This document shows positions 55,130-63,253 of a stretch of 64,000 nucleotides of DNA, piece after piece. Numbering within the stretch: position 1 is the first letter of the stretch; each line of letters opens with the position of its first letter. The notes under the pieces are model-generated. The model worked only from the letters and a program-made list of their open reading frames with translations, was not told where the DNA came from and did not search any database. Made by a program: the position numbers and the translations under genes. This stretch comes from Clostridiales bacterium (GTDB taxonomy: Bacteria > Bacillota > Clostridia > Saccharofermentanales > Saccharofermentanaceae): assembly GCA_017962145.1 (NCBI GenBank), contig JAGCVX010000022.1, positions 62,001 through 126,000 on the forward strand, given 5' to 3'.

Positions 55130-55879
55130 ATGCTCGAGTTACAGCATGTCTCATTTGAAGTAAGTGAGGAAGGGCAGGACAAAGGTATCCTGCAAGATAT
55201 TAACCTCGTGATCCCGGACGGAAATCTTACCGTGATCACCGGCCCGAACGGTGGTGGCAAGTCTACCATGGCCAAGATCATCGCGGGTATCATCAAGCCC
55301 ACGGAAGGAAAGATCCTTTTTAACGGCGAGGACATCACGGAGGTGTCAATCACAGAACGCGCTCGTGCCGGTATCGGTTTTGCTTTCCAGCAGCCGGTCC
55401 GCTTTAAGGGACTGCAGGTCTTTGACCTGATCCGTCTGGCTACCGGAACGAAGCTTTCTACTGTAGACGCCTGCAAGTATCTGTCTGCGGTAGGCCTTTG
55501 CGCGAGAGATTATATCAACCGTGAAGTAAACGCCAGCCTTTCCGGCGGTGAACTGAAGCGTATCGAGATCGCGACCGTTCTGGCCAAAGCTTCGAAGCTT
55601 TCTGTTTTCGACGAGCCGGAGGCAGGTATCGATCTTTGGAGTTTCCAGAACCTCATCAAGGTCTTCGAGGGTATGAGAAAAGATATCAAGGACAGTTCGA
55701 TCCTGATCATCTCCCACCAGGAGCGTATTCTGAATATCGCAGATGAGATCGTGGTACTAAGTGAAGGTAAACTTGTGCAGCATGGTCCGAAGGATCAGAT
55801 CCTGCCGGGACTTGCCGGTACCATGTCGGCAGTGAAGCGCTGCGGAAAAGATCCGGATGTAGAAGGAGGCGAGGCATAA
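55130..55879 (+). CDS. sufC: SufC-like ATPase of an Fe-S cluster assembly scaffold
   Basis: 249 residues, AAGGAG upstream. Walker A G-P-N-G-G-G-K-S-T, signature L-S-G-G-E-L-K-R and Walker B L-S-V-F-D-E-P-E-A-G-I-D, the SufC-type tail after the Walker B Glu. It works with the next gene, whose ATG overlaps its stop. No sufS, sufU or sufD homologue is adjacent, so this is a reduced two-gene system. Confidence 0.88.
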   Translation: MLELQHVSFEVSEEGQDKGILQDINLVIPDGNLTVITGPNGGGKSTMAKIIAGIIKPTEGKILFNGEDITEVSITERARAGIGFAFQQPVRFKGLQVFDLIRLATGTKLSTVDACKYLSAVGLCARDYINREVNASLSGGELKRIEIATVLAKASKLSVFDEPEAGIDLWSFQNLIKVFEGMRKDIKDSSILIISHQERILNIADEIVVLSEGKLVQHGPKDQILPGLAGTMSAVKRCGKDPDVEGGEA

Positions 55880-56805
55880 TGTTTGAATTAGATAATGTTT
55901 CTGATCGTCTCTTAGAGGAAGTTGCGGATCTGCATAAGGTTCCGGTAGGCGCTTTTAATATCCGTTCGAATGGTAAAGCCGTCGCGAGAAATTCTACGGC
56001 GAATATCGAGATCGTCCCGAAGGAGAATGGTTCCGGTATCGACATCAAGATCAAGCCGGGCACCAAGAACGAGAGCGTACATATTCCGGTCGTTATGACG
56101 GCAAGCGGCATCAAGGAGATCGTCTATAACGATTTCTTCATCGGTGAAGACTGTGACGTCGTGATCGTAGCCGGCTGCGGTATCGACAACTGCGGCCCGA
56201 AGGACTCCGAGCACGATGGTATCCACCGTTTCTTCGTAGGAAAAGGCGCGAAGGTCAAGTATGTCGAAAAGCATTACGGTTCCGGTGAAGGCACAGGTAA
56301 GCGCATCCTGAATCCGGGTACGGAAGTCTACATGGAAGAAGACAGCTACATGGAGATGGAGATGACCCAGATCAAGGGTGTAGACGATACGGTCCGCGAC
56401 ACGAAGGCGGAACTCGGCAAGGGCGCAAGACTCGTCGTCCATGAGCGTCTTATGACCCACGGCAAGCAGAACGCGGTAAGTAACTACCGTGTAGATCTGA
56501 ACGGCGAAGGATGTTCCGCCGACGTAGTTTCCCGTTCTGTCGCAAAAGATGATTCGTATCAGAAATTCGACGCGGTATTAAACGGTAATACTGCCTGCTC
56601 CGGTCACACGGAGTGCGACGCGATCATCATGGATAACGGAAAGATCCTGGCGGTGCCGGGTCTGGAAGCGAATAATGTTGATGCGGCTCTGGTTCACGAG
56701 GCGGCCATCGGTAAGATCGCCGGTGAGCAGCTGATCAAGCTCATGACCCTGGGTCTGACGGAGGCGGAGGCCGAAGAGCAGATCATCAACGGATTCTTGA
56801 AATAA
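55879..56805 (+). CDS. sufB: SufB/SufD-like scaffold protein
   Basis: 308 residues, shorter than SufB (about 460). The central right-handed beta-helix region shows G-C-G-I-D-N-C-G and the H-E-R-L-M-T-H-G-K segment, and the C-terminus V-D-A-A-L-V-H-E-A-A-I-G-K-I-A-G-E-Q-L matches the SufB/SufD core. A V-V-S-R-S-V-A-K segment is also typical. It would hold a nascent cluster with SufC. The compact form is that of the minimal SufCB pairs of anaerobes. The start codon overlaps the sufC stop (ATA ATG). Confidence 0.87.
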   Translation: MFELDNVSDRLLEEVADLHKVPVGAFNIRSNGKAVARNSTANIEIVPKENGSGIDIKIKPGTKNESVHIPVVMTASGIKEIVYNDFFIGEDCDVVIVAGCGIDNCGPKDSEHDGIHRFFVGKGAKVKYVEKHYGSGEGTGKRILNPGTEVYMEEDSYMEMEMTQIKGVDDTVRDTKAELGKGARLVVHERLMTHGKQNAVSNYRVDLNGEGCSADVVSRSVAKDDSYQKFDAVLNGNTACSGHTECDAIIMDNGKILAVPGLEANNVDAALVHEAAIGKIAGEQLIKLMTLGLTEAEAEEQIINGFLK

Positions 56806-56828
56806 AAAAACCACGTTAGATGACGTGG
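56803..56828 (-). terminator. Terminator of the EAL-protein gene
   Basis: CCACGT (56811-56816) / ACGTGG (56823-56828). On the minus strand the hairpin is followed by a run of seven T, so it ends the minus-strand gene. It may also terminate sufCB weakly. Confidence 0.75.
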
Positions 56829-56840
56829 CTTAAAAAGCGA

Positions 56841-58835
56841 TTACTCTTCCGGGCGTTTCGCATCTTCGTATTTCGGAGAAGCGAGGCGCTCGGCCATTTT
56901 TTCAGGCGACATAGGCTTGTCGAAATAGTAGCCCTGGATGATCGTTACACCCATTTGCAGGAGGGTTTTGACCTGGTCCTCGTGTTCGATTCCTTCTGCA
57001 ACGATCTGCAGTTCCAGGGAACGGGCCATCTTGACGATGTGCTCGAGGATCGTCAGGTCTTTGGAGTAGCTCTTGTCGACAAATCCCTTATCGATCTTGA
57101 TGGTGTCGAAGGTGATCTCGCGAAGCAGTGTCAGAGAAGAGCTGGCGCAGCCGAAATCATCGATGGAGACCAGATATCCGTATCCGTGAAGTGAGTCGAC
57201 GAAATTCTTCAGGACCTTGATCGGGAATTCGTCCGCGGTTTCCGTTACTTCGATCTCGATGAGATGTCTCGGGATATGGTTTTCCGTGATGATCGTGTTG
57301 ATGCGGTCGGCGATCTCCGGATCCGCCAGATTTCTTCTGGAGAAATTGATCGATACGGTCGGCGGGTTTAAGCCCTGTTCGATCCAGCGGGAAAGATCCT
57401 TGCACACAGCAGTCAATATCATGAGGTCGAGGTTACAGATCGAACGGTTCTCCTCCATAGGCGGGATAAACATGGACGGCGAGAGGATCTCTCCGTCGTG
57501 CGACCATCTGGCCAGAGCCTCTGCGCCACAGACGGTTTTCGTCGTGGCATCTACCTTCGGCTGATAGTAAGCGATGAATTCGTTGTTCTTCAGACCCTGT
57601 TCGATCTTCCCTTCAAAGTTTTTACGAGCCTCGAGACTTGTGAGAAGTTCGCGGTCGATATACTTGATCGGTTCGCCGGTATTCGTCTTGGCGATAGCCA
57701 GACCAACGGCGGCACTGGAGATGATCTCCTCGCCGTCGAGATCGGTTTTGTCGATGGGAAATACACCGGCTCTGGCAGAGATCAAGATCTCTTTTGTCTC
57801 GCCGCTCTGCTTGTCAAAGAAAGAAACGTTCATGCCTTTCAGAAGCTTGATGAAATCCGAAACGTGTTCATTTCGAACCACGGCAACAAACTGGTTACCA
57901 TATTGTCTTGCCAGAAGTTCGTCTTTTCCGATCTTGTCGGACATGGCCTGCGCATAGTTGGCCAGGATCTCGTTTCCGTTATTCATGCCGTACTTTCTGT
58001 TGATGTCGGAGAATTTGCAAAGGTCGAAGAAGATCGCGGTGTATTCCAGAAGTCTCGGCTGAGCCTGCATCTGGTTGATCCACTCGACACAGCCGTGCTC
58101 GTTGGCAAGTCCGGTGCGCATCTCTGTTCTGGCCACGTGCTGGATCTCGTTATTCTTCGAGAGCATGCCTTCGATGAAGATCAGGATCGCGGAAAGACCG
58201 ATGCCCATGTTCATATAGGAATAACCGAACAGCATGACCTGGATGATCATGCCCACAGCCGGGAAGATCAGATAGGTGGACAGGATGATCAGCTGATATG
58301 TGCCCAGTTTTTTTCTATACTGGTGCAGCATCGTGAATACGATGATCATGCTGATGATCGGGAAAATCAGCGACACATAAAACCAGTGCGCGCGGTGATA
58401 GGTGTTGGTGGAATCGATCGTGTAATAAAGTCCCGTGAACTGCGATACGATAACGAGTATGCTTGCGACAGCGGACAGCGTAAAGCATGTGATCAGACGT
58501 TTCTGCGCGCCTGCGCCGCTTTTTAAAGAGAAGTAGCCAAGTGTTCGGACCGAGACATAGGCGGCATAAACAGCAGGCAGCAACGCGCAGGTCAAAAACA
58601 CGATGAAGTTGGAAACACGGGATAAAACAAAGGCGGCGTTCCCGGTCTGGCCACGATACACATATGCCAGAGAATCAAAAAGAAGAAGCATGCCGGCCAG
58701 AAGATTTAAGATCGTAAGCGGGATACGGACGCGCCGCAGGTGGGTCTGATTCGTCAGAGAAAACAAAGCCGCAACAATACAGAAGACTGCTTCAAAAAGA
58801 AGAAATGCAACTTGTACAGACAATGCATCGATCAT
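56841..58835 (-). CDS. Membrane protein with degenerate GGDEF and intact EAL domain
   Basis: 664 residues. About seven helices at the N-terminus (1-225) form a membrane sensory module. The GGDEF-type domain (about 235-395) carries Y-G-N-Q-F in place of G-G-D-E-F (residues 312-316) and is not a cyclase. The EAL domain (about 410-650) keeps the catalytic set: E-A-L (439-441), N in S-I-N-F-S, E in E-V-T-E-T, D-D-F-G, the Lys of I-K-I-D-K, V-A-E-G-I-E and Q-G-Y. It should degrade c-di-GMP, with the inactive GGDEF domain perhaps binding GTP as regulator. It converges with sufB. No partner gene is evident. Confidence 0.88.
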   Translation of the reverse strand: MIDALSVQVAFLLFEAVFCIVAALFSLTNQTHLRRVRIPLTILNLLAGMLLLFDSLAYVYRGQTGNAAFVLSRVSNFIVFLTCALLPAVYAAYVSVRTLGYFSLKSGAGAQKRLITCFTLSAVASILVIVSQFTGLYYTIDSTNTYHRAHWFYVSLIFPIISMIIVFTMLHQYRKKLGTYQLIILSTYLIFPAVGMIIQVMLFGYSYMNMGIGLSAILIFIEGMLSKNNEIQHVARTEMRTGLANEHGCVEWINQMQAQPRLLEYTAIFFDLCKFSDINRKYGMNNGNEILANYAQAMSDKIGKDELLARQYGNQFVAVVRNEHVSDFIKLLKGMNVSFFDKQSGETKEILISARAGVFPIDKTDLDGEEIISSAAVGLAIAKTNTGEPIKYIDRELLTSLEARKNFEGKIEQGLKNNEFIAYYQPKVDATTKTVCGAEALARWSHDGEILSPSMFIPPMEENRSICNLDLMILTAVCKDLSRWIEQGLNPPTVSINFSRRNLADPEIADRINTIITENHIPRHLIEIEVTETADEFPIKVLKNFVDSLHGYGYLVSIDDFGCASSSLTLLREITFDTIKIDKGFVDKSYSKDLTILEHIVKMARSLELQIVAEGIEHEDQVKTLLQMGVTIIQGYYFDKPMSPEKMAERLASPKYEDAKRPEE

Positions 58836-58963
58836 ACGTTTTCCCTGCTCAAAGAATTTTGCCTAATCCTATTTCTATTATCTTACAGCGAAAAAATGAA
58901 AACAATATGAACAATTCAATAAGGATGTGCTTCGAAAAATCTCCAGAGCATTTGAAGAAGAAA

Positions 58964-58998
58964 AAAACGTCCCTGCTGCTTAACGGCAAGGACGTTTT
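58964..58998 (-). terminator. Terminator of tRNA-Ala(CGC)
   Basis: AAAACGTCC (58964-58972) / GGACGTTTT (58990-58998). Read on the minus strand a T-rich run follows. The upstream arm overlaps the encoded CCA by one base. Confidence 0.82.
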
Positions 58999-59073
58999 GG
59001 TGGAGCATATGAGGATCGAACTCACGACCTCCTGATTGCGAACCAGGCGCTCTCCCAGCTGAGCTAATGCCCC
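58998..59073 (-). tRNA. tRNA-Ala (anticodon CGC), CCA encoded
   Basis: Complete cloverleaf of 73 bases plus encoded CCA (58998-59000). Acceptor GGGGCAT/ATGCTCC with G3-U70, D arm GCTC/GAGC, anticodon stem CCTGG/TCAGG with loop TTCGCAA (anticodon CGC, reading GCG), T arm GTGAG-TTCGATC-CTCAT. Second alanine isoacceptor in the window; it reads the codon the GGC species does not. It has its own promoter and terminator. Confidence 0.97.
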
Positions 59074-59086
59074 GAATTACTTCACT

Positions 59087-59115
59087 ATTATCGGGGTTGG
59101 GCATCTAATTGTCAA
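59087..59115 (-). promoter_or_regulatory. Promoter of tRNA-Ala(CGC)
   Basis: On the minus strand TTGACA (59115-59110), exactly 17 bases, GATAAT (59092-59087), about 14 bases before the tRNA 5' end. Near-consensus, like that of the other tRNA-Ala gene. Confidence 0.87.
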
Positions 59116-59184
59116 GGCGCAATTTCGGCGTGGTTGTGATATAGTAGGAACAGCAGTTCGCAAAGACGGAAAGGGGATTTTGAC

Positions 59185-60339
59185 ATGCGGATCAGAACGG
59201 TTGCAGCGGCGGCGGGATGTGTACTGGCCATGCTTTTTTCGAGTGTTCCGACCCTGGCTTTCTCTCGTGACGGAGGGACGATGGTCGTTGACGGAAAAGC
59301 ATTTGCCTCGACACAGGACTGCAAAGGTACGAACTGGGAATTTGACGCAGATACCCACACTCTCTATCTCAAAGGGTATGACGGATCATATATCGATCTG
59401 AGTATGCAGGAAGAAGCGACCGTCGTCCTCGAAGGAAACAACAAGATCACATCGAATCTGGATAACCCGGCACTTCTGGTGCAGGGAAATCTGACTGTGA
59501 TGGGAGACGGCTATCTGGATCTTGAAGTGACGGCATGCCGAAGTGCTCTCTATGCGCATGATGGTTCACTCACGATCTATGAGGGATGCGAGATCCGCGC
59601 TTATGGTTCCGGAACAAGTACGACCGGCGGGTATCTTGTGATGGCTGACGCAGATGTCCTCATCGAAAATGCGAAGGTTACGATCGAAGATGAGGTCGAG
59701 GGGCAGGGCGGAGGCCTGGGCTCCAATAACGGGGATGTCTATATCTCCGAAGATACGACTCTGTCGATTACGTCCGCTTCAAAGGCACTTTCGAGTCTTT
59801 CGGGAAGTGTGCATATTCGAGGCGCGGCAACTGAAGTTTCGATTCATGCATATGATAATTCGATCTATTCGAGAAATGATCTTGCGATCGTAGACGGTGC
59901 GACGGTTTCCGTGAAAAGTGATACGATGGGCGGTACGGTCGTATATTGTCCGGAGGGATGTATCCGGATCCGATCCGCAAAAGTGACGGTCGAGGGAAAG
60001 AAAACGGCGATGGCCGGTCAGCAGATCGAGCTGACGGATGCGTATATTGCGACACCTTTTGATGCGGATATTCAGCAGGTCGCCGATATGACTACTCTGA
60101 TCTTCGAAGGTGAAGTCGTATCTTCCGTGGAGATCGAACCGGGAACGGCGCCGACGCCGACACCCACTCCGACACCGACCAACACACCGACGCCGGTTCC
60201 GACGCAGGCGCCCGCTGAGACGAACGACAGTGCATTTTCGATCACGCCCCGCATGATCATCGGCGCGGTGCTGGTGATCGTCGGACTGGGAACGGTGATC
60301 GTTCTTCTGATCTCGAAGATACGGAATAAGAACTATTGA
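59185..60339 (+). CDS. Secreted beta-helix-like protein with Thr/Pro linker and C-terminal anchor
   Basis: 384 residues. Signal peptide (about 1-26). A long beta-rich region (27-310) with repeated short strands (for example L-T-V-M-G-D-G, D-V-L-I-E-N, G-S-V-H-I-R-G) suggests a right-handed beta-helix or a carbohydrate-binding-like solenoid. A Pro-Thr linker (about 327-347) follows, then one helix (about 356-377) and a K/R tail, so the domain is displayed outside and fixed in the membrane. GGAAAGGGG precedes the ATG. Possibly a surface adhesin or sugar-binding module; no family is certain. Confidence 0.6.
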   Translation: MRIRTVAAAAGCVLAMLFSSVPTLAFSRDGGTMVVDGKAFASTQDCKGTNWEFDADTHTLYLKGYDGSYIDLSMQEEATVVLEGNNKITSNLDNPALLVQGNLTVMGDGYLDLEVTACRSALYAHDGSLTIYEGCEIRAYGSGTSTTGGYLVMADADVLIENAKVTIEDEVEGQGGGLGSNNGDVYISEDTTLSITSASKALSSLSGSVHIRGAATEVSIHAYDNSIYSRNDLAIVDGATVSVKSDTMGGTVVYCPEGCIRIRSAKVTVEGKKTAMAGQQIELTDAYIATPFDADIQQVADMTTLIFEGEVVSSVEIEPGTAPTPTPTPTPTNTPTPVPTQAPAETNDSAFSITPRMIIGAVLVIVGLGTVIVLLISKIRNKNY

Positions 60340-60344
60340 TTCCG

Positions 60345-60385
60345 AAATAAAAAAGCTGCTTCAACGAGCAGCTTTTGTTTTTTGC
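60345..60385. terminator. Bidirectional terminator
   Basis: AAAAGCTGCT (60351-60360) / AGCAGCTTTT (60367-60376), ten pairs, 6-base loop. T runs flank both sides, so it can serve both the secreted protein gene and the convergent zinc-ribbon gene. Confidence 0.85.
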
Positions 60386-60390
60386 TTTGA

Positions 60391-60567
60391 TTACCAGGCT
60401 TTCTTGTCTATGCCCTTTTCGCGGCGCTGCTGCTTTCTGGCCTTGCGGCACTCCGGGCAGCGGATGGGGCTGTTTGTAAAGCCCTTTTCAGCGAAGAAGG
60501 CTTGTTCTCCTTCACTGAAGATAAATTCGATTCCACAATCTTTACAGACCAAAGTCATGTCCGGCAT
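60391..60567 (-). CDS. Small zinc-ribbon protein
   Basis: 58 residues from the ATG at 60567, which has GGAGG eight bases upstream; the longer frame to 60609 has no such site. Two C-x-x-C pairs (C-K-D-C and C-P-E-C) enclose about 27 residues and are followed by a K/R/Q-rich tail, the pattern of small zinc-ribbon proteins of unknown role. A nucleic-acid contact is plausible but untested. Confidence 0.75.
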   Translation of the reverse strand: MPDMTLVCKDCGIEFIFSEGEQAFFAEKGFTNSPIRCPECRKARKQQRREKGIDKKAW

Positions 60568-60654
60568 AGGCAGATCCTCCTTTGTTTGACCCTTCTTGTA
60601 GCATAGCACCGATGCGGACAGATGGCAAGAAATCTTGATACTGTGCGCTTCGGA

Positions 60655-63033
60655 TCACGGAAGCGCGATGGAGATCTCCGGGCCTTCAAATACGATCAGT
60701 GTACCCCACTCGTTGAGCTCCGGAACACCGGCGGACGTGGATGCGATCTGGAAGATATTTGCCAGAAGCAGACGGATCTGGCCGAAAAGTCCCTGTGTGT
60801 TGACAGTGATCCGGTTGTTCTTCCTGGTAACACGTACGAAGCCTTCGTTTTTGAGATCTGCGGAATACACATCTGCAACGACTTCGGCACCTTCCGGGAT
60901 CTCAAACAGGGTGATCGTGACATTTTCCAGATAGTTATAAAGCGGTGTAGTATCGTGTTGTCCTGCTACGAGAACCGTTCCCGGTCTGGCAAGGATCGGC
61001 ATGGTGCTGTATCCATGCTGCTCGTTCTTCCAGATCGGACCTTCGACTCTTTCACGGGTCAAAAGGTTTGTCCAGATACCGCTCGGAACGTAATAACGCA
61101 CGATGCCGTCAGGTGAGGTGATCGGTGCCACGAGGATATTTCCGCCCAGCATATACTGTTGATCGAGCGCGGCAACGTTCGGGTCATCCGGGAATTCCAG
61201 CACCATCGGGCGTGTCATCGGGACGCCCAGCGAAGTGGATTCAACAGCGCTTGCGAAGATATAAGGCATCATGCCGAGTTTGAACTTCGAAAAGAGCAGT
61301 GCTTCATTTACCGCGTCAGGACCGTAATTCCACGGAGTCTTCTGCAGATACGAACCGACTGTCTGCGCGTGCGGGGAGAACATCGCCGCCTGATGCCAGC
61401 GCATATAAAGATCCGCCGGACAATCATCTGCGGTACCGCCGATATTCTGGCTCCAGAACGGGAAACCGCTCAAGGAAAGAGACAGGGCGCTACGAAGTGT
61501 ATTCTGCATTCCTTCGTAAGAAGAAACGGTGTTGTTCATGGATAAGAAAGGAAACTTCTGCGATCCGACTGTCGCGGAATGCGAGATGATGAAAGAACTG
61601 TTCTTTCCGTGATATCTCTTGACGACTTCGAATACTGCTTCCGAGAAAAGATAGCAGTAGCGATTATGCATACTCAGCGCATCGTTTTCCATCCTGTAGC
61701 TGATGTTGTGTCTGACCGCATCCGCACCAAACTGCGGTGCCGCGACAGGCGCGTCAGAACCGAAGTCGAGCTGGAATGTATCTACGCCCATATTCATCAG
61801 GTCGTCGATATATTTCTGATACCATCCGCGGGCAACCAGGAATGTAAAGTCGACCAGCGCCGAACCGGGCTGCTGCTGATCTGTCTGCCATACGTCGCCG
61901 TTACCGAGATTAACGAAATAGTTTGCGTCGAATCCTTCTTGGAAAAGCGGGGATTTCTGCGAGATATAGGGGCTGACCCACAGACATGCGCGCACACCCC
62001 GTTCGTGCATTTTCTTCAGCATCTGGGCTGGATTCGGGAAACGCTCTTTGTCCCACAGGAAACTCGTCCACTCGAAATTCTTCATCCAGGACGGTCCGAA
62101 ATGGATCACAGACAGAGGGAGTCCCTGGATATGAGCCTGTTCCATGATGTCATATACGGTATCTTCATCCATCTCGCCATACATGGAGGTGGAGATCGTC
62201 GTTCCAAATGACCATGCCGGCGGAAGTGACGGGCGTCCGATCAGTTCGGAATACTGGTCGAGAATATGTTTCATAGAGGCGCCGCCGATGAAGATATATT
62301 CCATCGTTTCCCCGGCGAGGGAGAACTGGGTGCGCATGGTTCTCTGGCCGTTATCTTCAGATGTGGTCGCGTCATTTCCGATCTCGTAGGAAACCGGGTC
62401 GTTACTGTTGACGACGATACCGTATCCTTTGGAAGAAAGGAAGAACGGCACGCACTTGGAAGATTTTCCGTATTCGATACCGGCGTCTTCGTTCCAGACT
62501 GTGTATGTTCCGCCGTTTCGGATGATACTCCCGGGGCATTCGCCCAGGCCATAGATATATTCGCCTTCGGAAAGATTCAGCTGCTCACGGATATATGTGC
62601 TTCCGTCGGGGGCGGTGATGTGCGCCATGCCGCCGATATCTGTAGAAGTCAGATACATACCGGAAAAATAAAAGGAGATGCCCCAGTTGCCGGTCTTGCT
62701 GAGACGGGCTTCGAGAAGACTGGAGGCATATATATATTCGTTTTCTGTTTCGCTGCTTTGGGGCTTGACCGAAGTACGGTTGAGATCGAAACACACCTTG
62801 GAAGCGCGGCTGCCGCGGTGATTGGTGATCTTAACGGAGAGCATGTTCGGCCCGGGTGCGCTGATGTGAACAGTCAGCATACCGCAGCCGATGGAATCGG
62901 TCACCTGGTTTTGCTCCTGATAGGGCGCATATAAAGTGATGCCGGAATCGGAATACCGAATATCCGCGATCTCTTTCGGATACTGAAGCTGGTATCCTTC
63001 TTTGACTGTCCATAATCCATCTGTAAACTTCAT
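60655..63033 (-). CDS. GH31 family protein, YicI-like, with altered catalytic residues
   Basis: 792 residues with the complete GH31 layout: N-terminal beta-sandwich, TIM barrel (about 260-620) and C-terminal domains, and strong end-to-end likeness to YicI alpha-xylosidase (for example L-E-F-P-D-D-P and Q-H-G-Y-S-T-M-P). The nucleophile region F-Q-L-D-F-G keeps Asp 423. The position of the YicI acid/base Asp 482 is Asn 501 here (F-L-S-M-N-N-T). The Arg of A-R-S becomes His 485, and the substrate-binding Asp of H-F-D-x-x-W-M is Gly 313. The enzyme may be a transferase, use a different leaving group, or be inactive. GAAGGAG precedes the ATG. Divergent from the ADH gene. Confidence 0.85.
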   Translation of the reverse strand: MKFTDGLWTVKEGYQLQYPKEIADIRYSDSGITLYAPYQEQNQVTDSIGCGMLTVHISAPGPNMLSVKITNHRGSRASKVCFDLNRTSVKPQSSETENEYIYASSLLEARLSKTGNWGISFYFSGMYLTSTDIGGMAHITAPDGSTYIREQLNLSEGEYIYGLGECPGSIIRNGGTYTVWNEDAGIEYGKSSKCVPFFLSSKGYGIVVNSNDPVSYEIGNDATTSEDNGQRTMRTQFSLAGETMEYIFIGGASMKHILDQYSELIGRPSLPPAWSFGTTISTSMYGEMDEDTVYDIMEQAHIQGLPLSVIHFGPSWMKNFEWTSFLWDKERFPNPAQMLKKMHERGVRACLWVSPYISQKSPLFQEGFDANYFVNLGNGDVWQTDQQQPGSALVDFTFLVARGWYQKYIDDLMNMGVDTFQLDFGSDAPVAAPQFGADAVRHNISYRMENDALSMHNRYCYLFSEAVFEVVKRYHGKNSSFIISHSATVGSQKFPFLSMNNTVSSYEGMQNTLRSALSLSLSGFPFWSQNIGGTADDCPADLYMRWHQAAMFSPHAQTVGSYLQKTPWNYGPDAVNEALLFSKFKLGMMPYIFASAVESTSLGVPMTRPMVLEFPDDPNVAALDQQYMLGGNILVAPITSPDGIVRYYVPSGIWTNLLTRERVEGPIWKNEQHGYSTMPILARPGTVLVAGQHDTTPLYNYLENVTITLFEIPEGAEVVADVYSADLKNEGFVRVTRKNNRITVNTQGLFGQIRLLLANIFQIASTSAGVPELNEWGTLIVFEGPEISIALP

Positions 63034-63092
63034 AGCCAGAACACTCCTTCGATCTCGGGAAAGCCCGAAAAGTATATACTTGTCCGAATAAA

Positions 63093-63101
63093 ATTATAGC
63101 A
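63093..63101 (-). promoter_or_regulatory. Extended -10 promoter element for the GH31 gene
   Basis: On the minus strand TGC-TATAAT (63101-63093) forms an extended -10 about 60 bases before the start codon. A clear -35 is absent, which extended -10 promoters tolerate. Confidence 0.45.
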
Positions 63102-63142
63102 AAGCACTTTCGCCGTAAGGGTACAGAATTCCTACCGCTGTG

Positions 63143-63197
63143 TTTCATTTGTGTGAAAATGGGGAAGCCAAACAGAATCGGTTAGTGTTATACTAAC
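63143..63197. promoter_or_regulatory. Two inverted repeats between divergent GH31 and ADH genes
   Basis: TTTCA-tttgtg-TGAAA (63143-63158) and GTTAGT-gttat-ACTAAC (63181-63197). The second overlaps a TATACT hexamer (63189-63194) that could be the -10 of the plus-strand gene. Such positions suit operators of a repressor, but the regulator is unknown. Confidence 0.45.
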
Positions 63198-63253
63198 ATT
63201 ACCACTTGTGTGGATTTTACGTTTGGGCGAGGAATAAGGAGTAGGGTCCCTGT

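Noticed and set aside
60150..60210. CACCGAC/CCGACA repeats considered as a microsatellite or CRISPR-like array
   Set aside because: They encode the Pro-Thr linker of the secreted protein; units are too short and have no spacers.
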